DNA of 64,000 nucleotides, from the NCBI GenBank assembly GCA_037046735.1, contig JBAOHC010000001.1, positions 3,216 through 67,215 on the forward strand, given 5' to 3'. Shown piece by piece: positions 1-7,501 of this stretch. The DNA comes from JADKAV01 sp037046735 (GTDB lineage Bacteria > Actinomycetota > Actinomycetes > S36-B12 > UBA10799). A program made the translations under genes and the position numbers. Below the pieces are notes generated by a model, which saw only the letters and a list, made by a program, of their open reading frames with translations, made no database searches and was not told the DNA's origin. The number at the start of each line of letters is the position of its first letter. Position 1 is the stretch's first letter.

Positions 1-2238
1 CTCCACAAGGGCGAACACCCGGACCGCCAGCGGCGAGTAGCGCGTGATCCGCAGGTCCCGGTCGACGATCACAAGGGCATGCGACAACGCCTTCTGGATG
101 TTGCGCAAATCCTCATTGGCCAGTGCCAGTTCATGCTGGCGCACCTGCATCTCCTGGTTCAGAGACCCCAGCTCCTCGTTGGTGGCCTGCAACTCCTCGT
201 TGATCGTCTCGAGTTCCTCGTTGGAGGCCTGCAACTCCTCGGCGGAGGCCGTCATCTCCTCGTTGGTCGCCTGCAGCTCCTCGTTGGAGGTCTCAAGTTC
301 CTCGATCGTGGCCTGTAGCGCTTCCCGCGTGCCGGCCAGCTCAGTTCGCAGCCGCCCGACCATGGCCGGGTCGGGGTCCGCGTCGAGGGCGGGATCCTCC
401 GCGTGATCGAAGGCCACAGTCACAAAGACCCCGGCCGATGTGACCACGGGCACGGCCCGGATGGTCAGTGCACCACCGCGGCGGGTGACCAGCGTCGCCG
501 CGGGCATCGACGAGGCTCGCACCTGCAGCACCAGACCCCGCACGTCGGTGCGCAGATCCTCTCTCACCAGCGATCCGAGCTGATCGTCGAACTGCCCGTC
601 CGGCAGCGTGAGGAATTCGGAGGCGTCGCCGAGGATCTCGATGACCCGTTCGTTCTCGTCGACCACCATCGCCGACGGCAGCAGGGTTTTGAGCAGCGCA
701 TCGCGGGTCAGGCTCGACCGATCTGTGCGCGGCGGCGCCGGGGCGGCCGCCGGCTTGACCCCAGACGTATTGACGTTCGGAATCCACACGGAGCTGCCAC
801 CGGGGACACGTTCGAAGATGCGATGCTTGGCCGATAGCGGGACGAACCAGTCCTGCATGGCTGCCACGCCCTCCGACGCGCCGAGGAACAGCAGGGCATC
901 GGGTCGCAGCGCGTAGTGCAAGGCCCGCAGAACCCGGTTCTGCAGGACGTTCTCGAAGTAGATCATGACGTTGCGGAAACTCACCAGATCCAGCCGGACG
1001 AAGGCCGGGTCGACAGCGATGTTGTGGCGGGCGAAGACGGTGATGTCTCGCAGCCTCGGTGCCACATCGACCTGGGAGGAACGGGTTGTGAAGTAGCGCC
1101 GTTGCCAGGCTGTGGGCAGCGAGCTGATAGCGCTGGCGGGATACGTCCCCCGACGGCCGTAGTCCAAGGAGACGTCGTCGAGGTCGGTGGCGAACACCTT
1201 GACCCGGGAGGTCAGGTCGGCCGGTGATCCGAGGAGGTCGTCGACCATCATGCCGACCGTGTAGGCCTCCTCGCCCGTGGCACACCCCGGCACCCAGATG
1301 CGCAGTTGTCGATCAGGGGCAAGGTCCTGCCAGCGTGACGCCAAGATGCTGGCCAGAGCCTCCCAGGCATCGGGATCACGCCGGAAGGACGTGACCGATA
1401 CCAGGATGGAGTGGCGCAACAGGCGGTTCTCGGTCGGGTTGGCGGCCAGATACGTCAGGTAGTCGGCCTGCTCGTCCAGCTGCAGCACGGACATCCGGCG
1501 AGCGATCTGGCGCAACAGCGTGCCCGACTTGTACTGCGAGAAATCACCGGCGCCACTCACGCGCAACTGCTCCACGACCCGCTGCAGGAATGGTCGAGGC
1601 AGGGAGGGTGTCAGCTCCGCCGGCCGGTTGATCGCACTGACGATCGCCTCGCCGATCCGCTCCGGCAGGAGGACCAAGTCGGTCACCCCGGCCCGGATGG
1701 CCGCTGCCGGCATCGCGGGATATTTCGCCGACTCGGGGGTCTGGGCGATCGTCAGCCCGCCCACGGCATGGATCTCGCGCATGCCATAGGTCCCGTCGTC
1801 GCCGGTTCCGGACAGCAGCACCGCGATCGCACGGTCTCCCCACTGTGCGGCCAGGCTCAGGAACAGCGCATCAATACTGGGCCGGGGACCGTGTCCCTGC
1901 AACGGCGTGGACAACCGCATCCGGTCGCCGACGATCGTCACGTCGGCGTTGGGTGGGGTCACGTAGACGTGTTCAGGCAACAGTTGCAGGCCATCGACAG
2001 CGGGAGTCACGACCAGTGCGGTCTCCTTGTCCAGCAGCTCCGCCATGAGGCTGCGGTGGCTGGGGGACACATGCTGTGCGATCACATAGGCAACCATCTG
2101 ACCGATCTGCAGTTGCCGGAGCACCAGCTGCAGAGCCTCGAGCCCGCCGGCGCTCGAACCAATCCCGACGACACGGGAAACAGCTGACGATTCCTGCTGC
2201 TCCGGCGGCTCAGCAGTCTGCAGCTCATCGGCCGACAC
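1..2238 (-). CDS. CheB/CheR hybrid signalling protein with coiled coil and PAS domain (partial, 3' end outside window)
   Basis: A fusion of a protein-glutamate methylesterase (CheB) and a chemoreceptor methyltransferase (CheR) with a sensory tail; such hybrids are usually cytoplasmic regulators of two-component or chemotaxis-like pathways. The 746 codons seen read as one open frame. CheB spans about residues 16-206, with GIGSSAGGLEAL (nucleophile Ser), AQHVSPSHRS (His) and LSGTGDDGT (Asp). CheR spans about 226-466, with the SAM-binding motif WVPGCATGEEA and the VSFRNVMIYFEN motif. Residues about 630-700 are a coiled coil of repeated EELQATNEE-type heptads, followed by the start of a PAS domain that runs off the window. 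The start is GTG at 2238, because a TAG stop lies four codons upstream in frame; AAGGAG lies about 12 nt upstream. No chemoreceptor or che genes are visible nearby. Confidence 0.9.
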   Translation of the reverse strand, partial: MSADELQTAEPPEQQESSAVSRVVGIGSSAGGLEALQLVLRQLQIGQMVAYVIAQHVSPSHRSLMAELLDKETALVVTPAVDGLQLLPEHVYVTPPNADVTIVGDRMRLSTPLQGHGPRPSIDALFLSLAAQWGDRAIAVLLSGTGDDGTYGMREIHAVGGLTIAQTPESAKYPAMPAAAIRAGVTDLVLLPERIGEAIVSAINRPAELTPSLPRPFLQRVVEQLRVSGAGDFSQYKSGTLLRQIARRMSVLQLDEQADYLTYLAANPTENRLLRHSILVSVTSFRRDPDAWEALASILASRWQDLAPDRQLRIWVPGCATGEEAYTVGMMVDDLLGSPADLTSRVKVFATDLDDVSLDYGRRGTYPASAISSLPTAWQRRYFTTRSSQVDVAPRLRDITVFARHNIAVDPAFVRLDLVSFRNVMIYFENVLQNRVLRALHYALRPDALLFLGASEGVAAMQDWFVPLSAKHRIFERVPGGSSVWIPNVNTSGVKPAAAPAPPRTDRSSLTRDALLKTLLPSAMVVDENERVIEILGDASEFLTLPDGQFDDQLGSLVREDLRTDVRGLVLQVRASSMPAATLVTRRGGALTIRAVPVVTSAGVFVTVAFDHAEDPALDADPDPAMVGRLRTELAGTREALQATIEELETSNEELQATNEEMTASAEELQASNEELETINEELQATNEELGSLNQEMQVRQHELALANEDLRNIQKALSHALVIVDRDLRITRYSPLAVRVFALVE

Positions 2239-2271
2239 GACGGCAGCCTACTCCTTGGTCATTCGGGTTGA

Positions 2272-3852
2272 TCAGCCACGTGGGCCTGCCGACAACAACC
2301 CATAGGCGACCGCATCCTCAAGGGCCATCCACGAGGCGGCGATGACGTTCTCATGCACTCCGACGGTGTCCCAGCGCTGGGTGCCGTCGCTGGACCCGAC
2401 CAGGGTCCGGGTGACGGCGGCGGTGCCCTTGACACCCTCCAGGATGCGCACCTTGTAGTCCACGAGTTGGACCTCGGCCAGTTCCGGATGCACCTCCTGC
2501 AAAGCAGACCGCAGGGCGTTGTCCAAGGCGTTCACAGGCCCGTTGCCCTCGCCCACCGCCACGACCCGGCGTTCGCCGATCACCACCTTGACGGTGGCCT
2601 CGCTGACCACCTCGCCGTCAATACGTTGCTCGACGATCGTGCGCCAGCTCTCGACGCTGAAGGGACGCAAGCGCCCGTGTTCCCGCTCGTCCACGATCAG
2701 CAGCTCGAAGGAGGCGTCGGCGGCCTCGAACGTCCAGCCCTTGGCCTCCATCTCCTTGACCCGATCGGTGACGCGCGACAGCAGCGCCGGGTCACGGGAA
2801 AGGTCGTAGCCGAGCTCCTTGCCCTTCAGTTCCACCGACGCCCGGCCGGCCATCTCGGTTACCAGGACCCGCATGTCGTTGCCGACCGCACCGGCGTCCT
2901 CGTGGTTGTACAACTCGTAGTTGACCTTCAGCGCACTGGCGTGCAGACCGGCCTTGTGCGCGAAAGAGCTCACGCCCACGTACGGCTGATGGGTGTCCGG
3001 GGCGATGTTGGCGATCTCGGCGATGGCGTGGCTGATCCGCATCGACTCCCGCAGATGGCCGGCGGGCAGCACCTGCATGCCCAGTTTGAGTTCGAGATTG
3101 GCCGACACGACAAACAGGTCCGCGTTGCCTGTGCGCTCGCCGTAGCCATTGGCGGTGCACTGGGCGTGGGTGACACCGGCCTGCACAGCCGTGACCGTAT
3201 TGGCCACTGCACACCCGGTGTCGTCCTGACAGTGGATGCCCAACCGGCCCTCGACGCGCGCGCGCACGTCGGAGACGATCTCGTGGATCCCGACCGGCAG
3301 CATCCCGCCGTTGGTGTCGCACATGACCGCGGCGTCGGCGCCAGCCTGCAGGGCTGTGCGGACCACGCTGACCGCGTAGTCGTTGTCATGTTTGTACCCG
3401 TCGAAGAAGTGCTCGCAGTCCACGAAGACCTGCCGGCCCTGGGCGCGCAGGTACTCCACCGTTTCGCGCACCATGGCGAGGTTCTCCTCGGGGGTGGTGC
3501 GCAACGCCTCGTGGACGTGACGGATGTCGGACTTGGCCACCAGTGTGACGACCGGTGCCTGGCTGGCCAGCAGTGCGGCCACCTGCGGATCCTGCGCGAC
3601 GTCCACGCCGGCCTTGCGGGTCGCGCCGAAGGCGACCAGGGTGGCATTGCGCAGTTTGAGTTCAGTGGCGGCCCGGGCGAAGAACTCGGTGTCCTTGGGC
3701 ATGGCGCCGGGCCAGCCCCCCTCGATGAAACCCACGCCGTACTCATCGAGCAGGCGGCAAATGGCGAGCTTGTCCTCCACCGAGAAGGAGATGCCCTCAC
3801 GCTGGGCGCCATCGCGCAGCGTGGTGTCGAACAACTGGAACTGCTCGTCCAT
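2272..3852 (-). CDS. cimA: Citramalate synthase
   Basis: Condenses pyruvate and acetyl-CoA to (R)-citramalate, the first step of the threonine-independent route to 2-ketobutyrate and isoleucine; LeuB, encoded upstream, would act later in the same route. The 526-residue protein has an HMGL-like TIM barrel with DTTLRDGAQREG near the N-terminus and NGYGERTGN in the barrel, then a LeuA-type dimer/allosteric domain over the last 150 or so residues. The usual metal-ligand motif HxH is HCQ here (GIHCQDDTG). The start chosen is ATG 3852, with GGAAGG six bases upstream; ATG 3858 is in frame but overlaps the ribosome site. A leader peptide and terminator precede it, so Ile-responsive attenuation is likely. 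Isopropylmalate synthase is the alternative activity, but a separate leuA is present. Confidence 0.88.
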   Translation of the reverse strand: MDEQFQLFDTTLRDGAQREGISFSVEDKLAICRLLDEYGVGFIEGGWPGAMPKDTEFFARAATELKLRNATLVAFGATRKAGVDVAQDPQVAALLASQAPVVTLVAKSDIRHVHEALRTTPEENLAMVRETVEYLRAQGRQVFVDCEHFFDGYKHDNDYAVSVVRTALQAGADAAVMCDTNGGMLPVGIHEIVSDVRARVEGRLGIHCQDDTGCAVANTVTAVQAGVTHAQCTANGYGERTGNADLFVVSANLELKLGMQVLPAGHLRESMRISHAIAEIANIAPDTHQPYVGVSSFAHKAGLHASALKVNYELYNHEDAGAVGNDMRVLVTEMAGRASVELKGKELGYDLSRDPALLSRVTDRVKEMEAKGWTFEAADASFELLIVDEREHGRLRPFSVESWRTIVEQRIDGEVVSEATVKVVIGERRVVAVGEGNGPVNALDNALRSALQEVHPELAEVQLVDYKVRILEGVKGTAAVTRTLVGSSDGTQRWDTVGVHENVIAASWMALEDAVAYGLLSAGPRG

Positions 3853-3868
3853 ATTCATCCTTCCAACG

Positions 3869-3900
3869 AAAAACCCCCGGGCCCGAAGGCACGAGGGTTA
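3869..3900 (-). terminator. Attenuator terminator upstream of cimA
   Basis: On the minus strand a GC-rich hairpin (AACCCTCGTGCC, loop TTCG, GGCCCGGGGGTT) ends in a run of five T, directly before the cimA ribosome site. Just upstream an alternative stem can form between GCGCATCG and CGATGCGC (about 3900-3930), overlapping the end of the leader peptide. This is the layout of a ribosome-mediated transcription attenuator. Confidence 0.75.
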
Positions 3901-3918
3901 GCGCATCGACCAAGCGGT

Positions 3919-3957
3919 TCAGCCGATGCGCCCTTCAATAATGAGCGCGGTACGCAC
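3919..3957 (-). CDS. cimA leader peptide (MRTALIIEGRIG)
   Basis: A 12-codon open frame starting GTG at 3957, with Leu-Ile-Ile codons (CTC ATT ATT) in the middle and an Ile (ATC) next to its TGA stop. It lies between a possible -10 box (CACACT, no clear Shine-Dalgarno site) and the attenuator hairpin. Stalling at Ile/Leu codons would favour the alternative stem and let transcription run into cimA. Too short for homology proof; the call rests on codon content and position. Confidence 0.7.
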   Translation of the reverse strand: MRTALIIEGRIG

Positions 3958-4028
3958 ACGATCAGTGTGGCACAGGTGCCCAACGGGCCACCAGCGGGTC
4001 GGTCCGTGGTCGTGCTGACACAGCCACC

Positions 4029-5120
4029 TCAGGCCAATTCGAACATCCAGGCGTGCACGTCAGGATCGAGGCCACTCTGGATTCCCAGCAAAGCGTTGCG
4101 CACGGCCATCGTGACCGGGCCCGGACCACCTTCACCGACCGTCCAATTGCCCACCCGGCTCTTCACCTCGCCGACCGGCGTCACCACAGCCGCGGTCCCA
4201 CAGGCGAATACTTCAGTGATCTCATTGGCCTTGCAGCCAGCCTGCCACTGCGTGACACTGATCGGCTCCTCCGATACGGGGATGCCCAAGTTGTGCGCGA
4301 GGATCATGATCGAATCGCGGGTCACGCCTGGCAGCAACGAACCTGTCAGCGGGGGGGTGACCAGACGGGCCGAGTCACCGTGGCCGAAGACGAAGAAGAG
4401 GTTCATCCCGCCCATCTCCTCGACCCACTCGTGCTGCGCAGCATCGAGCCACACGACCTGGTCACAGCCGTGGGTGGTGGCCTCCGCCTGGGCCACCAGG
4501 GAGGCGGCGTAGTTGCCAGCGCACTTGGCCTCCCCGGTGCCCCCCACCGCCGCGCGCACGTAATCCGGGGTCAGCCACACCGACACCGGCGCCACGCCGC
4601 GCGGGAAGTACGCTCCGGCCGGCGAGGCGATCAGCAAGTATCGATAGGAGTCAGCCGGCTTCACACCCAAACCGACCTCGGTGGAGAACATGAACGGGCG
4701 CAGATAGAGCGACTTCTCGGAATCTGTGGGAACCCACGCGCCATCCACGGCCAACAACTCCACCAGCGACTGCAGGAACATCTCGACGGGCAGCTCGGGC
4801 ATGGCCAGACGGCGCGCCGAGTTCTGGAACCGTTCGGCGTTCTTCATGGGCCGGAAGGTGCGGATGTGCCCGTCGGCATGCCGGTAGGCCTTCATCCCCT
4901 CGAAGATCGCCTGTCCGTAGTGGATGAAGTTCGTCGCCGGGTCCAGCGTGACGGGGCCGTACGGCATCACCTGGGCGTCGTGCCAGCCCCGGTCACGGTC
5001 GTACTCGATGCTCACCATGTGGTCGGTGAAGTGCCGGCCGAATCCGGGGTTGGCCAGGATCTCCTGGCGCTGCTGGGCACTGCGCGGCGCACTCGCAGGG
5101 TTGCGCGTGAACGTGATCAC
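4029..5120 (-). CDS. ilvE: Branched-chain amino acid aminotransferase
   Basis: PLP-dependent class IV aminotransferase, the last step of Leu, Ile and Val synthesis (2-keto acid plus glutamate). The 363-residue length is normal. Visible motifs are the N-terminal HYGQAIFEGMKAYR segment, RPFMFSTE, and the PLP lysine in GEAKCAGNYAAS, followed by CDQVVWLDA and GTAAVVTPVGE. Its start ATG (5120) overlaps the TGA of leuB by four bases, so the two are translationally coupled. About 70 bp separates its stop from the cimA leader, so cimA probably has its own promoter and attenuator. Confidence 0.93.
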   Translation of the reverse strand: MITFTRNPASAPRSAQQRQEILANPGFGRHFTDHMVSIEYDRDRGWHDAQVMPYGPVTLDPATNFIHYGQAIFEGMKAYRHADGHIRTFRPMKNAERFQNSARRLAMPELPVEMFLQSLVELLAVDGAWVPTDSEKSLYLRPFMFSTEVGLGVKPADSYRYLLIASPAGAYFPRGVAPVSVWLTPDYVRAAVGGTGEAKCAGNYAASLVAQAEATTHGCDQVVWLDAAQHEWVEEMGGMNLFFVFGHGDSARLVTPPLTGSLLPGVTRDSIMILAHNLGIPVSEEPISVTQWQAGCKANEITEVFACGTAAVVTPVGEVKSRVGNWTVGEGGPGPVTMAVRNALLGIQSGLDPDVHAWMFELA

Positions 5121-6145
5121 GGGCTGACCCCCTGCGCCAGCGCCGCCCCGATCTGCGAAGTACTGCGCACCGCCGTCCCCCGAGCTGCCAGGTCGTCGGT
5201 CACCGCCTTCTCCACCGCCATAGCCGCCTCCTGCTCACCGAGGTGATCCAGCATCATCGCCAGGCTCAGGACCGTGGCAGTGGGGTCGGCCTTACCCTGC
5301 CCGGCGATGTCCGGCGCTGAACCGTGCACAGGCTCGAACATACTCGGATTCGTCCGCGTCACATCGAGGTTTCCGCTGGCGCTCAGGCCAATGCCGCCAG
5401 CGATCGCAGCCCCGATGTCGGTGATGATGTCGCCGAACAGGTTGTCCGTGACGACAACATCGAAGCGCTCCGGTGCGGTGAGGAAGAACATGCTGGCCGC
5501 GTCGACGTGGCAGTAGTCGGTCTCGATGCCCGAGTACTCCTGCGCGACCTCATTGAATGTGCGCTGCCACAGCGAACCAGCGTTGGTCAGCACGTTCGTC
5601 TTGTGAACCAGGGTCACCTTGCCGCGACGGCGGGTGGCACGGTCAAAGGCATCGCGCACGATCCGCTCGACGCCAAAGCGCGTGTTGAGGCTCTCCTCCA
5701 CTGCCACCTCGTGCGGGGTGCCCACACGCAGCGCACCACCTGCGCCGACGTAAGGGCCTTCGGTCCCCTCCCGGCACACGACCATGTCGATGTGTTCCGG
5801 GCCTTTCCCGGCCAGCGGCGTGACCACGCCGGGGTAGAGCTTGACCGGGCGCAGGTTCACGTGGTGGTCGAGGGTGAACCGCAGCTTGAGCAGCAGGCCC
5901 CGCTCGAGTACACCGGGCGGAACGCTGGGATCACCAACCGCACCGAGCAGGATGGCGTCATGGGTGCGGATCTGCTCGAGGTCGGCGTCGGGAAGTACCT
6001 CACCCGTGCGGTTGTAACGGGCTGCGCCGAGATCAAATTCGGTGACCTCCGCCTTCACACCGGTGGCGTCGAGCACGCGTAGCGCCTGCTCCACCACTTC
6101 ACTGCCGATGCCGTCGCCGGGGATGGTCGCGATCCGATAAGCCAT
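5117..6145 (-). CDS. leuB: 3-isopropylmalate dehydrogenase
   Basis: NAD-dependent oxidative decarboxylation of 3-isopropylmalate in leucine synthesis, and of the equivalent methylmalate when citramalate feeds isoleucine. The 342-residue protein shows TIPGDGIGSEV at the N-terminus, the catalytic Lys in HKTNVLTNAGSLW, and the metal-binding aspartates in VTDNLFGDIITDIG. The first gene of a leuB-ilvE pair (ATGA overlap). The start is ATG 6145; TACCCT lies exactly six bases upstream and no Shine-Dalgarno site is seen, so the mRNA is probably leaderless. Confidence 0.93.
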   Translation of the reverse strand: MAYRIATIPGDGIGSEVVEQALRVLDATGVKAEVTEFDLGAARYNRTGEVLPDADLEQIRTHDAILLGAVGDPSVPPGVLERGLLLKLRFTLDHHVNLRPVKLYPGVVTPLAGKGPEHIDMVVCREGTEGPYVGAGGALRVGTPHEVAVEESLNTRFGVERIVRDAFDRATRRRGKVTLVHKTNVLTNAGSLWQRTFNEVAQEYSGIETDYCHVDAASMFFLTAPERFDVVVTDNLFGDIITDIGAAIAGGIGLSASGNLDVTRTNPSMFEPVHGSAPDIAGQGKADPTATVLSLAMMLDHLGEQEAAMAVEKAVTDDLAARGTAVRSTSQIGAALAQGVSP

Positions 6146-6157
6146 GCGCTAAGGGTA
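6146..6157 (-). promoter_or_regulatory. leuB: Leaderless promoter -10 box of leuB
   Basis: Minus strand TACCCT followed by six bases and then the ATG. The same TACCCT-N6-ATG arrangement precedes ilvD, and TANNNT-N6/7 precedes several other genes here. A transcription start at or next to the A of ATG would give a leaderless transcript. No good -35 hexamer is seen. Confidence 0.5.
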
Positions 6158-6217
6158 GTCAAGGCTTACCGCGGCGCGCCAAAGGCCTCAGGCGAGCTCA
6201 GTGCTCGTCGGACGTTC

Positions 6218-6354
6218 GGGCAAAACTCCGCACGGCGGGCATGGCCATGCGGAGTTTTCCCGAGCCAAATCACCACATAACGCCCACATCGGGCCTCTTT
6301 TGGGCAAGACTCCGCATCCTCAGCTGATATTCGCCTGGCCGTGCGGAGTTTTGC
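6218..6354. repeat. Two copies of a GGGCAARACTCCGCA hairpin repeat
   Basis: Two inverted repeats share the same arms. In the first (6218-6261), CAAAACTCCGCA pairs with TGCGGAGTTTT across a 15-base loop. In the second (6302-6354), GGGCAAGACTCCGCA pairs with TGCGGAGTTTTGC across about 25 bases. They lie upstream of leuB and downstream of nothing obvious on the plus strand. They could be a small palindromic repeat family or bidirectional structures. Together with the array at 6519 they fill the 950-bp gap between leuB and the NIL gene; no credible gene is seen in that gap. Confidence 0.7.
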
Positions 6355-6518
6355 TGCAGCCCGCCAGCAAGGCCTAGGCTGTGGCGATGCCACTCGGCCT
6401 TTTGAGCGGTTGCCTGCGCCGAGGTGGTTGTCCGGGGCGAATCCTGGTGGCCACCGGCCGCGCATCTTGGTCGTTGGGCTATCTGGTCGCTGTGGTGTGA
6501 CCCCGGGCACAGCAAGAA

Positions 6519-6910
6519 TGTCAGTAGCGGGGACTTTACGTGCGTCCCGCTGACAACTTCAACTGCTGGTCCCACCCGGGCAGCAAGAATGTCAGTAGCG
6601 AGGACTTTACGGCGTCCCTCTGACAACTTCAACTGCTGGTCCCACCCGGGCAGCAAGAATGTCAGTAGCGAAGACTTTACGTGCGTCCCTCTGACAACTT
6701 CAACTGCTGGTCCCACCCGGGCAGCAAGCATGTCAGTAGCGAAGACTTTACGTGCGTCCCTCTGACAACTTCAACTGCTGGTCCCACCCGGGCAGCAAGA
6801 ATGTCAGTAGCGAAGACTTTACGTGCGTCCCATCTGACAACTTCAACTGCTGGTCCCACCCGGGCAGCAAGCATGTCAGTAGCGAAGACCTAACGTACGT
6901 CCCACTGACA
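6519..6910. repeat. Tandem array A: six 37-nt palindromic units at 70-72 bp period
   Basis: Units start at 6519, 6590, 6660, 6731, 6802 and 6874. Each begins TGTCAG and ends CTGACA, and is 37 nt long (36 in the second). The 34-nt linkers are nearly identical to each other (ACTTCAACTGCTGG...), so this is a tandem repeat and not a CRISPR array with unique spacers. Read on the other strand, the core GGACGCACGTAAAG matches the single copy at 23154. The last unit is the most diverged. Confidence 0.93.
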
Positions 6911-7114
6911 TCTTCGGTTTGTTGGACTGTGCCTGACACCACCCCCGAACACGTCGACATCGGGGCATCGTAGATCGGCCCCAACCCTTCGCCACACGAC
7001 GCCCAACAGCAATCGGCAGCCGCGAGGGTTGCACTGGCAGACGCTGAGGCGAACGCGGCACGAAAGGCCTCATCGGCACGCCGCATCTGTCAGACAGACC
7101 CTAGGCTGGCTCTC

Positions 7115-7354
7115 ATGGCCGAACACCTGCTGCTGACCTTCCCGGAGACCCGCGCTACCGAACCGGTGATCTACCGCATCGTCACCGACTTCGACGTGAT
7201 CCCCAACATCCGACGCGCGAAGATCGAGAACCACCTGGGCTGGATGGTCATTGAACTGGACGGCGACCCTGACGACATTCGGAAGGCCAAGAAGTACCTG
7301 CAGGGTCAGGGCATCGGCGTCGAGCGCGCCGAGGGGGACATCGTCGCAGGGTGA
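7115..7354 (+). CDS. NIL domain-containing small protein
   Basis: A 79-residue protein that consists of one NIL domain, the small ferredoxin-like fold known from the C-terminus of methionine ABC transporter ATPases and from stand-alone proteins next to sulfur-metabolism genes. The pattern LLTFPETRATEPVIYRI, then IPNIRRAKIE, then GWMVIELDGDPDDIRKA and a final ...GIGVERAEGDI strand fits the family. It probably binds a small ligand or acts as an accessory regulator. TAGGCT sits seven bases before the ATG and there is no ribosome site, suggesting leaderless expression. The leuA leader peptide begins 30 bp downstream. Confidence 0.8.
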   Translation: MAEHLLLTFPETRATEPVIYRIVTDFDVIPNIRRAKIENHLGWMVIELDGDPDDIRKAKKYLQGQGIGVERAEGDIVAG

Positions 7355-7383
7355 GTGGCAGCGGCCCGTGCTACCCTCGACAC

Positions 7384-7425
7384 GTGCTGCGCGGGCTCCT
7401 GCTTATGTGCCGCGGCGAGGCCTGA
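7384..7425 (+). CDS. leuA leader peptide (MLRGLLLMCRGEA)
   Basis: A 13-codon frame starting GTG 7384 with four Leu codons, three in a row (CTC CTG CTT), 77 bp before leuA. No T-rich terminator follows. Instead GGTTGC (about 7459-7464) can pair with GCAACC (about 7481-7486), which abuts the AGGAG ribosome site of leuA, so control of translation or an unstable anti-terminator is possible. The call rests on the Leu run and the position. Confidence 0.65.
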   Translation: MLRGLLLMCRGEA

Positions 7426-7501
7426 TTCACCGGCTTCCTCGTCGCGGAGCATCGTCGCGCCGGTTGCCCCGAGACCCACAGCAACCAGGAGCCCCACCGC
7501 A

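Noticed and set aside
341..1285. Long open frame on the minus strand within the CheB/CheR gene
   Set aside because: It is a shadow in another frame; the CheB-CheR-coiled coil frame runs through the entire stretch with clear motifs.
2353..4512. Plus-strand open frame of 719 codons opposite cimA and ilvE
   Set aside because: Artefact of GC-rich third positions opposite two well supported genes; no recognisable domain.
6519..6910. CRISPR-like array at 6.5 kb
   Set aside because: Linkers are nearly identical to each other across all units.
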